Of a stretch of 64,000 bases of DNA, positions 10,517 through 20,608 are shown piece by piece. How positions within the stretch are numbered: the stretch's first letter is position 1; each line of letters opens with the position of its first letter. The position numbers and the translations under genes were made by a program. A model generated the notes under the pieces. The model was given only the letters and a program-made list of their open reading frames with translations, made no database searches and was not told where the DNA came from. Origin of the DNA: Persicaria tinctoria (Eukaryota; Streptophyta; Magnoliopsida; Caryophyllales; Polygonaceae); NCBI GenBank assembly GCA_037127255.1, contig JBANSL010000007.1:61551038-61615037 (forward strand). The letters are read 5' to 3'.

Positions 10517-12577
10517 TGTTGTTGAGAGGAGGAAATCAAGTATGAAATATAACAAAATAGATCAAACCAGATTTAGGCCCACGCAAATAATTACAAGACT
10601 CCTCCAATGCAGTAAGAGAAAGTCAGGATCGAATCCACGAGGAAGCGTGTCAGCGGATCCTAGGCAGCTGTAAATTTCACAGAAAAGCAAACAGAAGACA
10701 CAAAACAAAGGAACAAAGAAAGAAAGACAGAAATAACAAACGAAAGCAAGAAATAAAAGCAAAGACAGAAGCTACTCGATCTCGACAAGCACAGTACTCG
10801 AGATCGACTAACAACAGCAAAGACGGAAACTGAAAATCGACGACAGAAGCACAACAACAACTCGATCTAGACAAGGCCTTACTCGCGATAGACAAACCCC
10901 TACTCGATCTCGACTAGCTTTTCCTCTAGATCGACGAAAACACAGAAAACTTCAAATTGCAACTTCGAACACAGAATCTCAGATTTCGACAGAAATAAAT
11001 CAATATATGAAAGAACTTCCAAACCTAGGGTATCAACGCTACAACGATAACCATGCAAAGTAACACATAAAGGCATAAAAGATCATGCTTTCCATCAAAA
11101 TAACTTTCGTTACTAACAAATAGGCATATAGAGGCTTTCGCATAAACCCTAATTGTTACTAACCCTTTTCACATAATTAACCCAAGTTGTAATAAGATCA
11201 CTTTCGCTTCAATAATACAAACAAGGATCACCTTTCAACCCTCGCAAAAGAATCATGCTCATAGGGATAGAAGACGAATTGCATAACAAGATCTGACCTT
11301 TACCGCATCACCTCACATGGCCACCGTCGGGCTCACCCCAGCCCCAGAAGTGGGTGGACCACTCGCTCTTCATCGCAATAGCAGGACTTGATGTATAAAA
11401 AGAAACTTGCATTAAACTAAATTCAAAGCCTTTACAATCCCGGCAATCCAACTTTCGCTGAATGCCAAAACCCTAAAAACCTTAGAACTCCTAAACTGTC
11501 TCTGTGGAACTACTTCTCTTGCTCTGAATTGAATTGAATTATGAAAAACCAGCCCCTAAGGCTTTATTTATAGCCTTCTATTCTTTGCTAATCAAGGATA
11601 GAATATATCTATCTATATCTAAAAAGCTTAAAAGATAAATAAAAGTAATTTAGGAATTAAATCTATAGAGAGGAAATGAAATCTAAATAGGTAAGTCTTC
11701 TCATGTTGATAGATCTTGTCTTCCATAGATAGAACTTGATGGATCTCGGCCAGCTCGGATTCCTTCGGCTCCAAGGACTCCCACAGCACGTATGACTGCT
11801 CAAACCGCATAACACGGCTTCGGGACGCGGCTCCTCGATCTCGACCAAGGCTCCTCGAGATCGAGTAGAACTGACGTCGACTTGGCTGGCTCGGCGTCTC
11901 GGGTTGCTAGTCCTCGATGTGGCTCGGACATGGCTCCTAGGCTTGGTCGATCTCGAGGACCTTACTCGATCTCGAGTAAAGTTGGCTCGTCGACTAGGTA
12001 TTCTGGTGTTGTCGAGCAACCTCTCTTCGAAATGGCTCGGGTGCCGGCTTCCGGGTTCCTCGATCTGGAGTAGGTTTACTCGATCTCGAGTAGAGTGTAA
12101 CCCGGCATGCCTTCGTCTTCGGCTTCTCGATCAGCTCCTCCTCGACCAGGCACTCCTTGGACATTTTTGGTCGATCTCGAGTAAAGGTGCTCGATATCGA
12201 GTACATCTCTCAGCTTTCTGCTCTGTTCTTAAAACTCACTTTCCCGAGTCCTCGTTCGTCGGATTGACGCATATGACCATGCGTTGGAAAGCTCATTCTG
12301 AGGGATACAACTCTCATGAAGACATCAAATCTTCATTCAGAACGAAGAATGGTTAAAATGACCTTTTCTCCAGCTGCACCATTCTTAGCTTCTCCATGAG
12401 TTTCCTTTAAGCTCCAAAGAGCGTCCGATTTCTGCAAAATATAACCAAAACTTGTGTAGACCTCCATATATTGCAAATAAGTGTAAACTACACAGATTCT
12501 GTATTATTCTAACCCAAATGCATGCAATGTATGCAGAAATCGATATAAAAGTAAGTGTAAAACATGGCAAATTAGGC
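10517..12577 (-). mobile_element. Solo LTR, copy 1 (truncated at its 5' end)
   Basis: Read on the minus strand this matches the LTR family also seen at 29568, 33820 and 40676. It has a TGTTGTGAGCC-type start (lost here after GGCTC), clustered CTCGATCTCGAG motifs, a TATA box, the phrase CCACCCACTTCTGGGGCTGG, and a CTCCTC-AACAACA end. No internal region or partner LTR lies beside it, so it is a solo LTR of a large Ty3-gypsy-type family. Confidence 0.85.
11565..11572 (-). promoter_or_regulatory. TATA box in solo LTR copy 1
   Basis: TATAAATA on the minus strand, placed after the motif-rich first half of the LTR and before the conserved second half, as in the other LTR copies. It is the likely core promoter of the LTR. 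Confidence 0.6.
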
Positions 12578-12727
12578 TCTAGATTTTATGTTCAAAACCA
12601 AAAACTAAAAGTGTTCATTTCTCGATTTCGTCACTTTTATAGTTGTTGTGACTGAGCTGGTATGTGCTTTGTTTTGGTCTCTAGTGGTATATTCATGAAG
12701 TGGTTTGACCCATTGGTTTCTTTGTCT

Positions 12728-14796
12728 TGTTGTTGAGAGGAGGAAATCAAGTATGAAATATAACAAAATAGATCAAACCAGATTTAGGCCCACGCAAATA
12801 ATTACAAGACTCCTCCAATGCAGTAAGAGAAAGTCAGGATCGAATCCACGAGGAAGCTTGTCAGCGGATCCTAGGCAGCTGTAAATCTCACAGAAAAGCA
12901 AATAGAAGACACAAAACAAATGAACAAAGAAAGAAAGACAGAAATAACAAACGAAAGCAAGAAATAAAAGCAAAGACAGAAGCTACTCGATCTCGACAAG
13001 CACAGTACTCGAGATCGACTAACACCAATAGAGACAGAAACTGAAAATCGACGACAGAAGCACAACAGCAACTCGATCTAGACAAGGCCTTACTCGAGAT
13101 CGACAAACCCCTACTCGATCTCGACTAGCTTTTCCTCTAGATCGACAAAAACACAGAAAACCTCAAATTGCAACTTCGAACACAGAATCTCAAATTTCGA
13201 CAGAAATAAATCAATATATGAAAGAACTTCCAAACACAGGGTATCAACGCCACAACGATAACCATGCAAAGTAACACATAATGGCATAAAAGATCATGCT
13301 TTCCATCAAAATAACTTTCGTTACTAACAAATAGGCATATAGAGGCTTTCGCATAAACCCTAATTGTTACTAACCCTTTTCACATAATTAACCCAAGTTG
13401 TATTAAGATCACTTTCGCTTCAATAATACAAACAAGGATCACCTTCAACTCTCGCAAAAGAATCATGCTCATAGGGATAGAAGACGAATTGCATAACAAG
13501 ATCTGACCTTTACCGCATCACCTCACATGGCCACCGTCGGGCTCACCCCAGCCCTAGAAGTGGGTGGACTACTCGCTCTTCATCGCAATAGCAAACATTG
13601 ATGTATAAAAAGAAACTTGCATTAAACTAAATTCAAAGCCTTTACAATCCCGGCAATCCAACTTTCGCTGAATGCCAAAACCCTAAAAACCTTAGAACTC
13701 CTAAACTGTCTCTGTGGAACTACTTCTCTTGCTCTGAATTGAATTGAATTATGAAAAACCAGCCCCTAAGGCTTTATTTATAGCCTTCTATTCCTTGCTA
13801 ATCAAGGATAGAATATATCTATCTATATCTAAAAAGCTTAAAAGATAAATAAAAGTAATTTAGGAATTAAATCTATAAAGAGGAAATTAAATCTAAATAG
13901 GTAAGTCTTCTCATGTTGATAGATCTTGTCTTCCATAGATAGAACTTGATGAATCTCGGCCAGCTCGGATTCCTTCGGCTCCAAGGACTCCCACAACGCG
14001 TAGGACTGCTCGATCCGCATAACGCGGCTTCGGGACGCGGCTCCTCGATCTCGACCAAGGCTCCTTGAGATCGAGTAGAACTGACGTCGACTTGGCTGGC
14101 TCGGCGTCTCGGGTTGCTGGTCCTCGATGTGGCTCGAAAATGTCTCCTAGGCTTGGTCGATCTCGAGGACCTTACTCGATCTCAAGTAAAGGTGGCTCGT
14201 CGACTAGGTCTTTTGGTGTTGTCGAGCAACCTCTCTTCGACATGGCTCGGGTGCCGGCTTCCGGGTTCCTCGATCTCGAGTAGGTTTACTCGATCCCGAG
14301 TAGAGTGTAACCCGACATGTCTTCCTCTTCAGCTTCTCGATCGGCTCCTCCTCGGCCAGGCACTCCTTGGACATTTTTGGTCGATCTCGAGTAAAGGTGC
14401 TCGATATCGAGTACATCTCTCAGCTTTCTGCTCTGTTCTTAAAACTCACTTTCCCGAGTCCTCGTTCGTCGGATTGACGCATATGACCAAGCGTTGGAAA
14501 GCTCTTTCCGAGGGCTACAACTCTCATGAAGACATCAAAGCTTGACTCAGAACGAATAATGGTGAAAAATGGTCTTTTCTCCAGCTGCACCATTCTTAGC
14601 TTCTCCATGAGTTTCCTTTAAGCTCCAAAGTGCGTCCGATTTCTGCGAAGTATAACCAAAACTTGTGTAGACCTCCATATATTGCAAATAAGTGTAAACT
14701 ACACAAATTCTGTATTATTCTAACCCAAATGCATGCAATGTATGCAGAAATCGATATAAAAGTAAGTGTAAAACATGGCAAATTAGGCTCACAACA
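12728..14796 (-). mobile_element. Solo LTR, copy 2 (complete termini)
   Basis: This copy keeps both ends. On the minus strand it starts TGTTGTGAGCCTAATTTGCC at 14796 and ends CAACAACA at 12728. The flanking bases (TGTCT on the left, CTTGG on the right) do not form a clear 5-bp duplication. It is nearly the same as copy 1 apart from scattered substitutions. The sequence to its right resumes the interior of the host CACTA element, with the gene fragments. Confidence 0.85.
13775..13782 (-). promoter_or_regulatory. TATA box in solo LTR copy 2
   Basis: TATAAATA on the minus strand at the position equivalent to that in copy 1. Confidence 0.6.
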
Positions 14797-14998
14797 CTTG
14801 GCTTCTTCAGGCTGTTGATGCCAAAGGAGAAGCCCCTCTGGGATTGCCTCTAAAAGGCCCTGAGCAGGAGTCAACGGATGCACAACCTAAGGATTCTTGT
14901 ATGTGAATGAAAATAAGACCACTTTCTTTATCTGATGAAGCTTTGATAGATGTGCCTTTCTCAATCTAACACTTGAATATTCACTATGCATCAGGTGA

Positions 14999-15191
14999 AC
15001 ATCCTCTGCTGAAGAAGAAGAATCCGAAGATAAGGAGGACGGAGAGGATGGGAGGAAAGCAAAGACTTAAAAAGTTACAGAAAAAACTCAAGATTCAGAG
15101 CTTTTGATGACTTGAAAGCCATATATGGCTATGGAATCCAAAGGATGTGACAAATGAAGAGTACAAAAAATTCTACCACTCCCTTGCAAAG
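14999..15191 (+). pseudogene. HSP90.7 (GRP94/SHEPHERD-like) exon fragment
   Basis: An acidic stretch reads SAEEEESEDKEDGEDG. It is followed, across small frameshifts, by ELL, a DLKAI piece, LWNPKDV and then TNEEYKKFYHSLAK. This is the charged linker and the start of the middle domain of the ER-resident HSP90, where plant proteins read WELLND-KAIWLRNPKEV followed by EEYTKFYHSLAK. A GTGAGC splice donor follows directly after AAG at 15191, so the exon border of the source gene is kept. A stop and frameshifts make it non-coding. It is a captured fragment inside the CACTA element at 9182-37660. Confidence 0.8.
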
Positions 15192-15402
15192 GTGAGCTTC
15201 CATGTCTTCCTGATCCTAGGGTCATGTATTGCTTCATATGTCTTCTCATTAATTGTTATGATACATTTCTACTGGAAATGGTATTCTTTAAGTTTTTGTA
15301 TAAGAGTACTCTTAGTGATTCCCACACTTAGTTCAAACCTTATTCATTTAAGCCAGATCCTTTTTTTTTCCTTACTAATATTGTGAAACATGGCATTCTC
15401 AG

Positions 15403-15527
15403 GTTGGAGGAGAGAATATGCATAAAGACAACAAGTATATATTGTTTCTTGATGACGATGTTAGGTTGCACCCAGGAACCTAACAACCTAAGGTGCTCTT
15501 ACTGCCCAAATGGAAAAAAATCCTGTG
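15403..15527 (+). pseudogene. Ceramide glucosyltransferase (GT21) exon fragment
   Basis: After an AG acceptor at 15401-15402 the frame reads GENMHKDNKYILFLDDDVRL, then HPGT. A stop and short insertion follow, then GALTAQMEKNP. Plant ceramide glucosyltransferases carry HKD-KYILFLDDDVRLHPG followed by IGALTAEMEKNPE at this place, so the match is strong. The LDDDV part belongs to the Asp-rich substrate-binding region. Only about 40 codons are present. The fragment lies about 210 bases after the HSP90.7 piece on the same strand, the usual look of unrelated exons gathered by a capturing transposon. Confidence 0.8.
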
Positions 15528-16866
15528 GTATTGTGGTATGCAAGATACATTGAAAACCGAATAGTTAGAAAAGCAAATCCATATAGGCGTTTTGTGGCAT
15601 GGAAGATACATTTACGTAAACATTCTACTTTCTCTTGCTGACATATGGATGGCTAGGCGTATAGCTGGTGTAGTTGCTTTTGAACAGATTATAATATACC
15701 TTGGTAACAATTCTCTTCTTGTTAGTGCCATAATATAATATACATTGGTTATACTTCATGGTCCTTGATTTGGGCCTTCACTCCAGGAATGCTACCTATG
15801 ATATGGCTTTATCCGTCAAAAGTTTTAATGCATGATCTCTTACAATTTTGCCCAGTGCATGAAGTTCTACCTCTCTTTTATTTCATCTTGCCCAGTGCAT
15901 GATCTCTTACAATTTGGCCATCCTCTGAATTCATGTTACTAAATGGGAAGTTCCCATTTATCTTAACTTTGTTACTAAATTCATGTTAAACTTGTTGGAC
16001 TTAAAATAAGTATTCTAGTTCTCCTTGATCCATAACATTCAGAGGATGGCCGAATTGCATTCTTATCTCATGGGTTTAAATCAAACATAAATTAATTGTT
16101 CACAGCCTTTTTGGTAATTATTGTGTTCCATTCAAATGTAGAATATTTTGCATTTGTCCACTCTTAAGTTAAACTCTTCTCTTTTAACCAAAAAAAAAGT
16201 TAAACTCTTCTCTCTTTTCTACGGGATTTTAAAGGGAAGGTGGTTGTATTAGATTTCTGGACATAGTGTTGTATAAATTGCATGCATGTGCTGCTAGACT
16301 TGGATTATCTTGAGAGGAAATACAAAGGCAAACCAGTATGGTCCTCATCTTTGATCAACTTATAAGTCTTAATCGTGCTCTCTTTTTTCCTGCCATTTTT
16401 TTTTTCTCCAGTAACGTATACATGTATTTTTTTTGGTCTATTTTATGCATCTAAAAGTATCTTTATACATCATCAAACTTGTACCATCTTTTCTGACTGG
16501 ATGTGTTGTTGGTGAGTAGTTTTTTTTACTCTTCCTGTCAACATTGCTTTCACTTTCTCTACTATTTTCCATATGCTAGGATTTATTTTCAGTCTTTCAT
16601 GATTTATTGCTATTTCTCTTAGATGTGGACAATGCCTATTATCATTGCTTAGTGATGAGTTTTATTTTTTTTACAATTACTTTCTTTTTATCTTTAATGA
16701 ATTAAGTGGATTGTATTCAGAATAAAAAGAAACACAATCCAGCTCCACGATATAGCCCCTTACTCAGTGTAGCATATTAACTTTGGTTTAATGAACATGG
16801 TTGTTCACATAAAAAATGACTCTTTTTTTTAGGGTGGAACCCAAGCATGGATAAATAACTCAAATA
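15528..16866. other. Unassigned interior of the CACTA element
   Basis: This is T-rich, intron-like sequence. A small duplicate (TTGCCCAGTGCATGA) and a short inverted pair (GCCATCCTCTGAAT at about 15918, ATTCAGAGGATGGC at about 16037) are present. Open phrases after 15530, such as NRIVRKANPYRRFVAWKIH, may be another captured exon but I could not identify it. Confidence 0.4.
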
Positions 16867-17169
16867 TGAGCATACCTGCACTGAACTCAAATATGACTAC
16901 AACGGTCATGATAGCCCACATAGCAATCTTCCTAAACGGTTTGTTAGTGTTTCAAGCATATAAATAAGTGAAACTATGACCAGGGCTACACCAGCCTTCA
17001 CACAGTGAATTAACATGAACCCTTGTTCTTCCCAAATTTATGTATAGTAGTGTCTGGAAAGATGTGAGGTAGCTCTCTTGTAGGCGTGGCCACCGGTTAC
17101 GGGTCAACCCGTGACCTGGCGGGTCGTACGGGTCAACGACCTGGCGGGTCATACGGGTAGCGTCTTAGG
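16867..17169. repeat. Inverted repeat, left arm
   Basis: These 303 bases match 18708-19010 in reverse complement with one mismatch seen by eye. The arm holds 214 bases of DNA outside the hAT element (including the CTCTCTTG duplication) and the first 89 bases of the hAT left end. Confidence 0.93.
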
Positions 17170-17419
17170 GTTAGGGTCGGGGTTTTGGAACCAGGTGACC
17201 CGCCGGGTCGACCTATTTTGAAAAAATTACCGTTGCCATGGGGCCCACTGGTCGGAAGATTTTTTGTAAAAAAATTTAGCCGTTGTAACGGCTGGTTGAT
17301 TAGGAGCTTAGGCTCGAGGCTATAAATAGCCGACTCCTTCATGTCACAAATCCCATATATTTCCATCCAATCCATCAATCATCTATCAATTTTATTTCAT
17401 AAGCTCGTAAGTCGTAATC

Positions 17420-18295
17420 ATGTCCGACGCAACTAGATCTGGTGACAACCTTCGGGCGGCGTTGTTCCGGGATCATTACCAGAAGGTGGAGCAAGCCGGT
17501 GGAAAGTTCGAAGCCGTTTGTCGTCATCGCGGTCACAAGTACAAGGTGACAAATAACCTTGGATATGGTAATTTGAAGCTTCACATCACCAAGAAACACC
17601 CCGATAAGATCAAGAACAATGGTGACAAATAACCTTGTCTCTCATTGTCCCGGTTTCCTAATCTCTGTCTCACATCTCCTAAATCTCTAAAATTCAAAAT
17701 ATCGGGTATCTTCAACCGAATTACCCGGGGTCACAAGAGTGTTAGTGGAGCCCCATCTTTATCGACCCCGAGTGTTGGAGGCGGAGCCGGCGGCTCGAAC
17801 CCGGCGGCGGCACCAAGCCTTCGGAGAAGTATATCGGTCTCGGCGGCGAGCGGATCCCGACGTCGTCGATATGATGCCCTTCTAGCCGATCACGTCGACG
17901 AGATCATGGAGGAGGTCGAGTCCGAAAGGACCCCCCAAGCCAGAACTTCGACGATTCCGACCCAAGAGTCCGGGTTCCCCGCCGAAGGGAGCCAAGGAAC
18001 TCCGGCCGATGGCGACCCTATTACTACGGCGGAAGTTCGAGCCGCTACTTTCAAGTATTTGTTCACAAAGGGGCCTAGGGAGCCGGCTTGGGAGGAAACA
18101 AGTTGCGCAACCAAGTGCAACTTTTGCGACACGGTCTACAAGCACAAAAAGGGAGGCGGATATGGGAACTACGGTCGCCATATTCGGTCAAAGCATCCCG
18201 AAAAGCTCGGCCTCGCTAAAGAACAAGGTTTATGGTCTTATGATTTTCGTAGTGGTCATGATAACTATGATTATCGTAGTTGTCATGATAACTAA
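17420..18295 (+). pseudogene. hAT transposase N-terminal part with BED-type zinc fingers
   Basis: The first frame starts at the ATG at 17420 and contains CRHRGHKYKV, then GNLKLHITKKHPDK, a degenerate BED finger in which the first Cys-x2-Cys pair is not intact. The second frame (17645-18295) has a low-complexity Ser/Pro region. It then has KCNFCDTVYKHKKGGGYGNY, then GRHIRSKHPEKLG, an intact C-x2-C...H-x4-H BED finger. Such fingers bind the transposon ends. The two frames are separated by a stop at 17630. Confidence 0.85.
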
Positions 18296-18359
18296 CTGGG
18301 TACGCATCTTCTTCCTCTCAACCCGCTGGTTTATGGTCTTATGATTATCGTAGTTGTCA

Positions 18360-19569
18360 TGATAACTATGCGGAAATGATAGCTGTCGAGGGTTTATCTT
18401 ATAGTTTTTCCCAACGTTTATGTTTCAATGGTTTTATTACACAAAATGTTCAACCTGCATGATAAGGTATTAGTCGAAACACGGTTAAGGGGAAAATACT
18501 TGTCATTGGGTTGATCAACGTTTTCAATTGCACAAACATGTTTTAGCTTTTCGAGTTTTCGACGAAGCACACACGGCACGAAACATAGCACGTGTCCTTA
18601 TAAACGTTTTACATGAATATAGATTGACTAAAAGAGTTTTTAGTATCGATTTTGACAACTCTTCTGCAAACACCGCTTCTATCTCGGAATTAATCCAAAA
18701 TTGTTAGCCTAAGACGCTACCCGTATGACCCGCCAGGTCGTTGACCCGTACGACCCGCCAGGTCACGGGTTGACCCGTAACCGGTGGCCACGCCTACAAG
18801 AGAGCTACCTCACATCTTTCCAGACACTACTATACATAAATTTGGGAAGAACAAGGGTTCATGTTAATTCACTGTGTGAAGGCTGGTGTAGCCCTGGTCA
18901 TAGTTTCACTTATTTATATGCTTGAAACACTAACAAACCGTTTAGGAAGATTGCTATGTGGGCTATCATGACCGTTATAGTCATATTTGAGTTCAGTGCA
19001 GGTATGCTCAAATCCGTTGCGCCCCTCCTCATATTTTAAACTTATGTGTGCAAGATGGTTTAAACTATTTACAATCTATTGTTGAACCAATTCGATTTAT
19101 TTTGCGGGCACTTTGGCGAAGCAAACAGCTTCGCCAACAATAGAGCGCTTATTGTCGCTCTCACCAAACTCAACCAAAACAGTTCCCCAACGACGTTTGC
19201 ACTCGGTAGAACTCGACTTACAAAATGATTTATGATTCCATCGCTTACAAGGAACTTCTTTCCGGTTTTGCAACACAAAACATCGAAAGGTCAAACATCT
19301 TTGCGGAGGTTTGGACTCAGGCCCGAGATGTTGTGGAGGTTTTCAAAGTTTTCTACGACGCAACTCGGACTTTCAGCCACGTTTACATGCCTACATCAAA
19401 CCTTTTTTGTTTTATTGCAATGAACGTAGCAATAGCCCTTCAAGACGGGATTAACGTGCCATCCATTTCCGAAGCCACTTTGGAGATGCGGCGGAAATGG
19501 GTCGCATATTACAAAGTTATACCCGTCATTTTCCTTGTAGCGTGTTGTTTCGACCCTATATATAAATGA
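18360..19569 (+). pseudogene. hAT transposase catalytic region, split by an inverted insert
   Basis: 18360-18706 holds, in shifting frames, VEGLSYSFSQ, IIAFRVFDEAHTA-like, NIARVLINVLHEYRLT-like and IDFDNSSANTASISELIQN segments, the hAT RNase-H-like core. Next comes the 303-bp inverted repeat arm (18708-19010). The protein resumes at about 19018 with RCAPHILNLCVQDGLNYLQS. 19225-19569 gives YDSIAYKELL, VWTQARDVVEVFKVFYDAT and a VIPVIFLVACCFDPIYK segment, matching the DUF4413-type part of plant hAT transposases. The insert sits between codons that are adjacent, or nearly so, in the family. Confidence 0.85.
18708..19010. repeat. Inverted repeat, right arm, inside the hAT transposase
   Basis: This is the reverse complement of 16867-17169, located within the hAT transposase gene. 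It carries a second hAT terminus and a second copy of the flank, including CAAGAGAG at 18797-18804. The arms are about 1.5 kb apart, so a transcript crossing both could fold into a long hairpin. Confidence 0.93.
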
Positions 19570-19839
19570 AACGGGGTTCAAAATTTTTTTTGAAAACTAT
19601 TTCCCGACTTTAGGAATTGAGGAAGATCCCGGTTGCAATTTTCCCGATTGTTAGAGGATCCCGGTTGCAATTTTTTTTGAAAACTATTTCCCGACTTTAG
19701 GAATAGAGCGCCCTCCGGTTGTCCTCCCGTGCCTTTCAGTTCAAGTGGGTCACGAACTAGCATCATCGCTAGAACTAAGGCACTTGCCCGAGATATCTTT
19801 AGGTCAAAGAGGTTGAGATCTTCGTCGAGCCCCCACTCA

Positions 19840-19990
19840 GAGCTCGACGAATATTTGTCCACTAACTTTGATTTTCTCAGCGATGAAGAAGAAGATTTCA
19901 ATGTCCTTGAGTGGTGGAGCCGTCCCGAACCGTCGAGCAACTTTTCAGTTGCGGAGGTCAGATTCTTTCGGAGAAGAGATCAAGGTTGCT
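19840..19990 (+). pseudogene. hAT C-terminal dimerisation segment
   Basis: The frame reads SELDEYLSTNFDFLSDEEED followed by FNVLEWWS and a short tail. The SELD-YL...F(D/N)VL-WW pattern is the start of the Dimer_Tnp_hAT domain, which pairs transposase subunits. The domain is cut short: the usual YP-LS-MA-D part that follows WW is missing or replaced. Between 19570 and 19730 a sequence containing AACTATTTCCCGACTTTAGG is present twice, another local duplication. Confidence 0.8.
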
Positions 19991-20608
19991 TCTCGAGAAC
20001 CTCGAAGCCTAAGTTTGCCTTGCAGGTTGCATCTTGGGGATTGATTCTGAGGATGATGGCGGAGTATATACAAAGTCAGTTGGGAGCTCCATTGACGGTG
20101 CTGTCACAGATGGCTTAGGAGGTGGAGGGTCCGACGATCAAGAAGACTAGAAGAGTAGGTAACCGGGCCGGGGTTCAGACATACACATGCAAAAGACCTA
20201 CGTGTAGGCAATCTGGAAACCGATTCAAGCCCTTCTTCCTCCCCCCCCCCCCCCCCCCCACCCCACACTCACTAATTCACAAATTGTACAATTGTATTGT
20301 AAAACTTATAGAGTTATAGTTGTAAACTTGTAGTTTTGAAAATTATAACATCTAATATTGTATTTCGTACCTAACGTTTTAATTTGTGAACACGAAAGGA
20401 TATTTTTCAAACATATATGCGTTCAATACCCATTCTCGACAATTCCGACAATTTCGATCAAGTGCAAACTCGTCCAACCCGGGCCAAACTCGTCGGGTCA
20501 ACCCGCCGGGTGACCCGAACCCGCCACCCCGTGGAATTCCCGGGTTAGAGTTCGGGTTGCCCTTCCCCGACCCACCGGGTCAGAGCCGTGGCCACGCCTA
20601 CTCTCTTG

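Larger units (their letters stand above)
10403..14796. repeat. Tandem duplication of a 2.2-kb unit containing a solo LTR
   Basis: Sequence starting TTCATTTCTCGATTTCGTCA at 10403 restarts at 12614, an offset of 2,211 bases, with only scattered differences. Each unit has about 114 bases of non-LTR flank followed by one minus-strand LTR. The first copy ends early at GGCTC (12577). A 36-base piece rich in AAAACCAAAAACTAAAAG joins it to the second copy. Because flank and LTR were copied together, this is a segmental tandem duplication, not two insertions. Confidence 0.9.
17081..20600 (+). mobile_element. hAT transposon with perfect 8-bp target duplication
   Basis: The left end is TAGGCGTGGCCACCGG and the right end is the inverse, GTGGCCACGCCTA. 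Flanks are CTCTCTTG at 17073-17080 and CTCTCTTG at 20601-20608, a perfect 8-bp duplication as hAT elements make. Subterminal DNA is full of CGGGTCAACCCG-type motifs. Inside are a BED zinc finger, the RNase-H-like catalytic region and the C-terminal dimerisation region of a hAT transposase, all frame-broken. A 303-bp inverted copy of its own left end plus flank interrupts the transposase. Confidence 0.92.

Noticed and set aside
10562..10895. Phe/Leu/Cys-rich frames that look like membrane proteins (also at 12773-13106 and 30953-31265, 35587-35863)
   Set aside because: They come from T-rich LTR sequence, recur in every LTR copy and overlap in several frames; there is no real protein signature.
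16952..17152. A 66-codon frame identical to one at 18725-18925 on the other strand
   Set aside because: The identity comes from the inverted repeat of hAT end and flank; the peptide has no domain and crosses the transposon terminus, so it is not a duplicated gene.
17882..18181. Minus-strand frames of 80-99 codons
   Set aside because: They are shadows of the hAT transposase frame on the plus strand, where the BED finger residues are clear.
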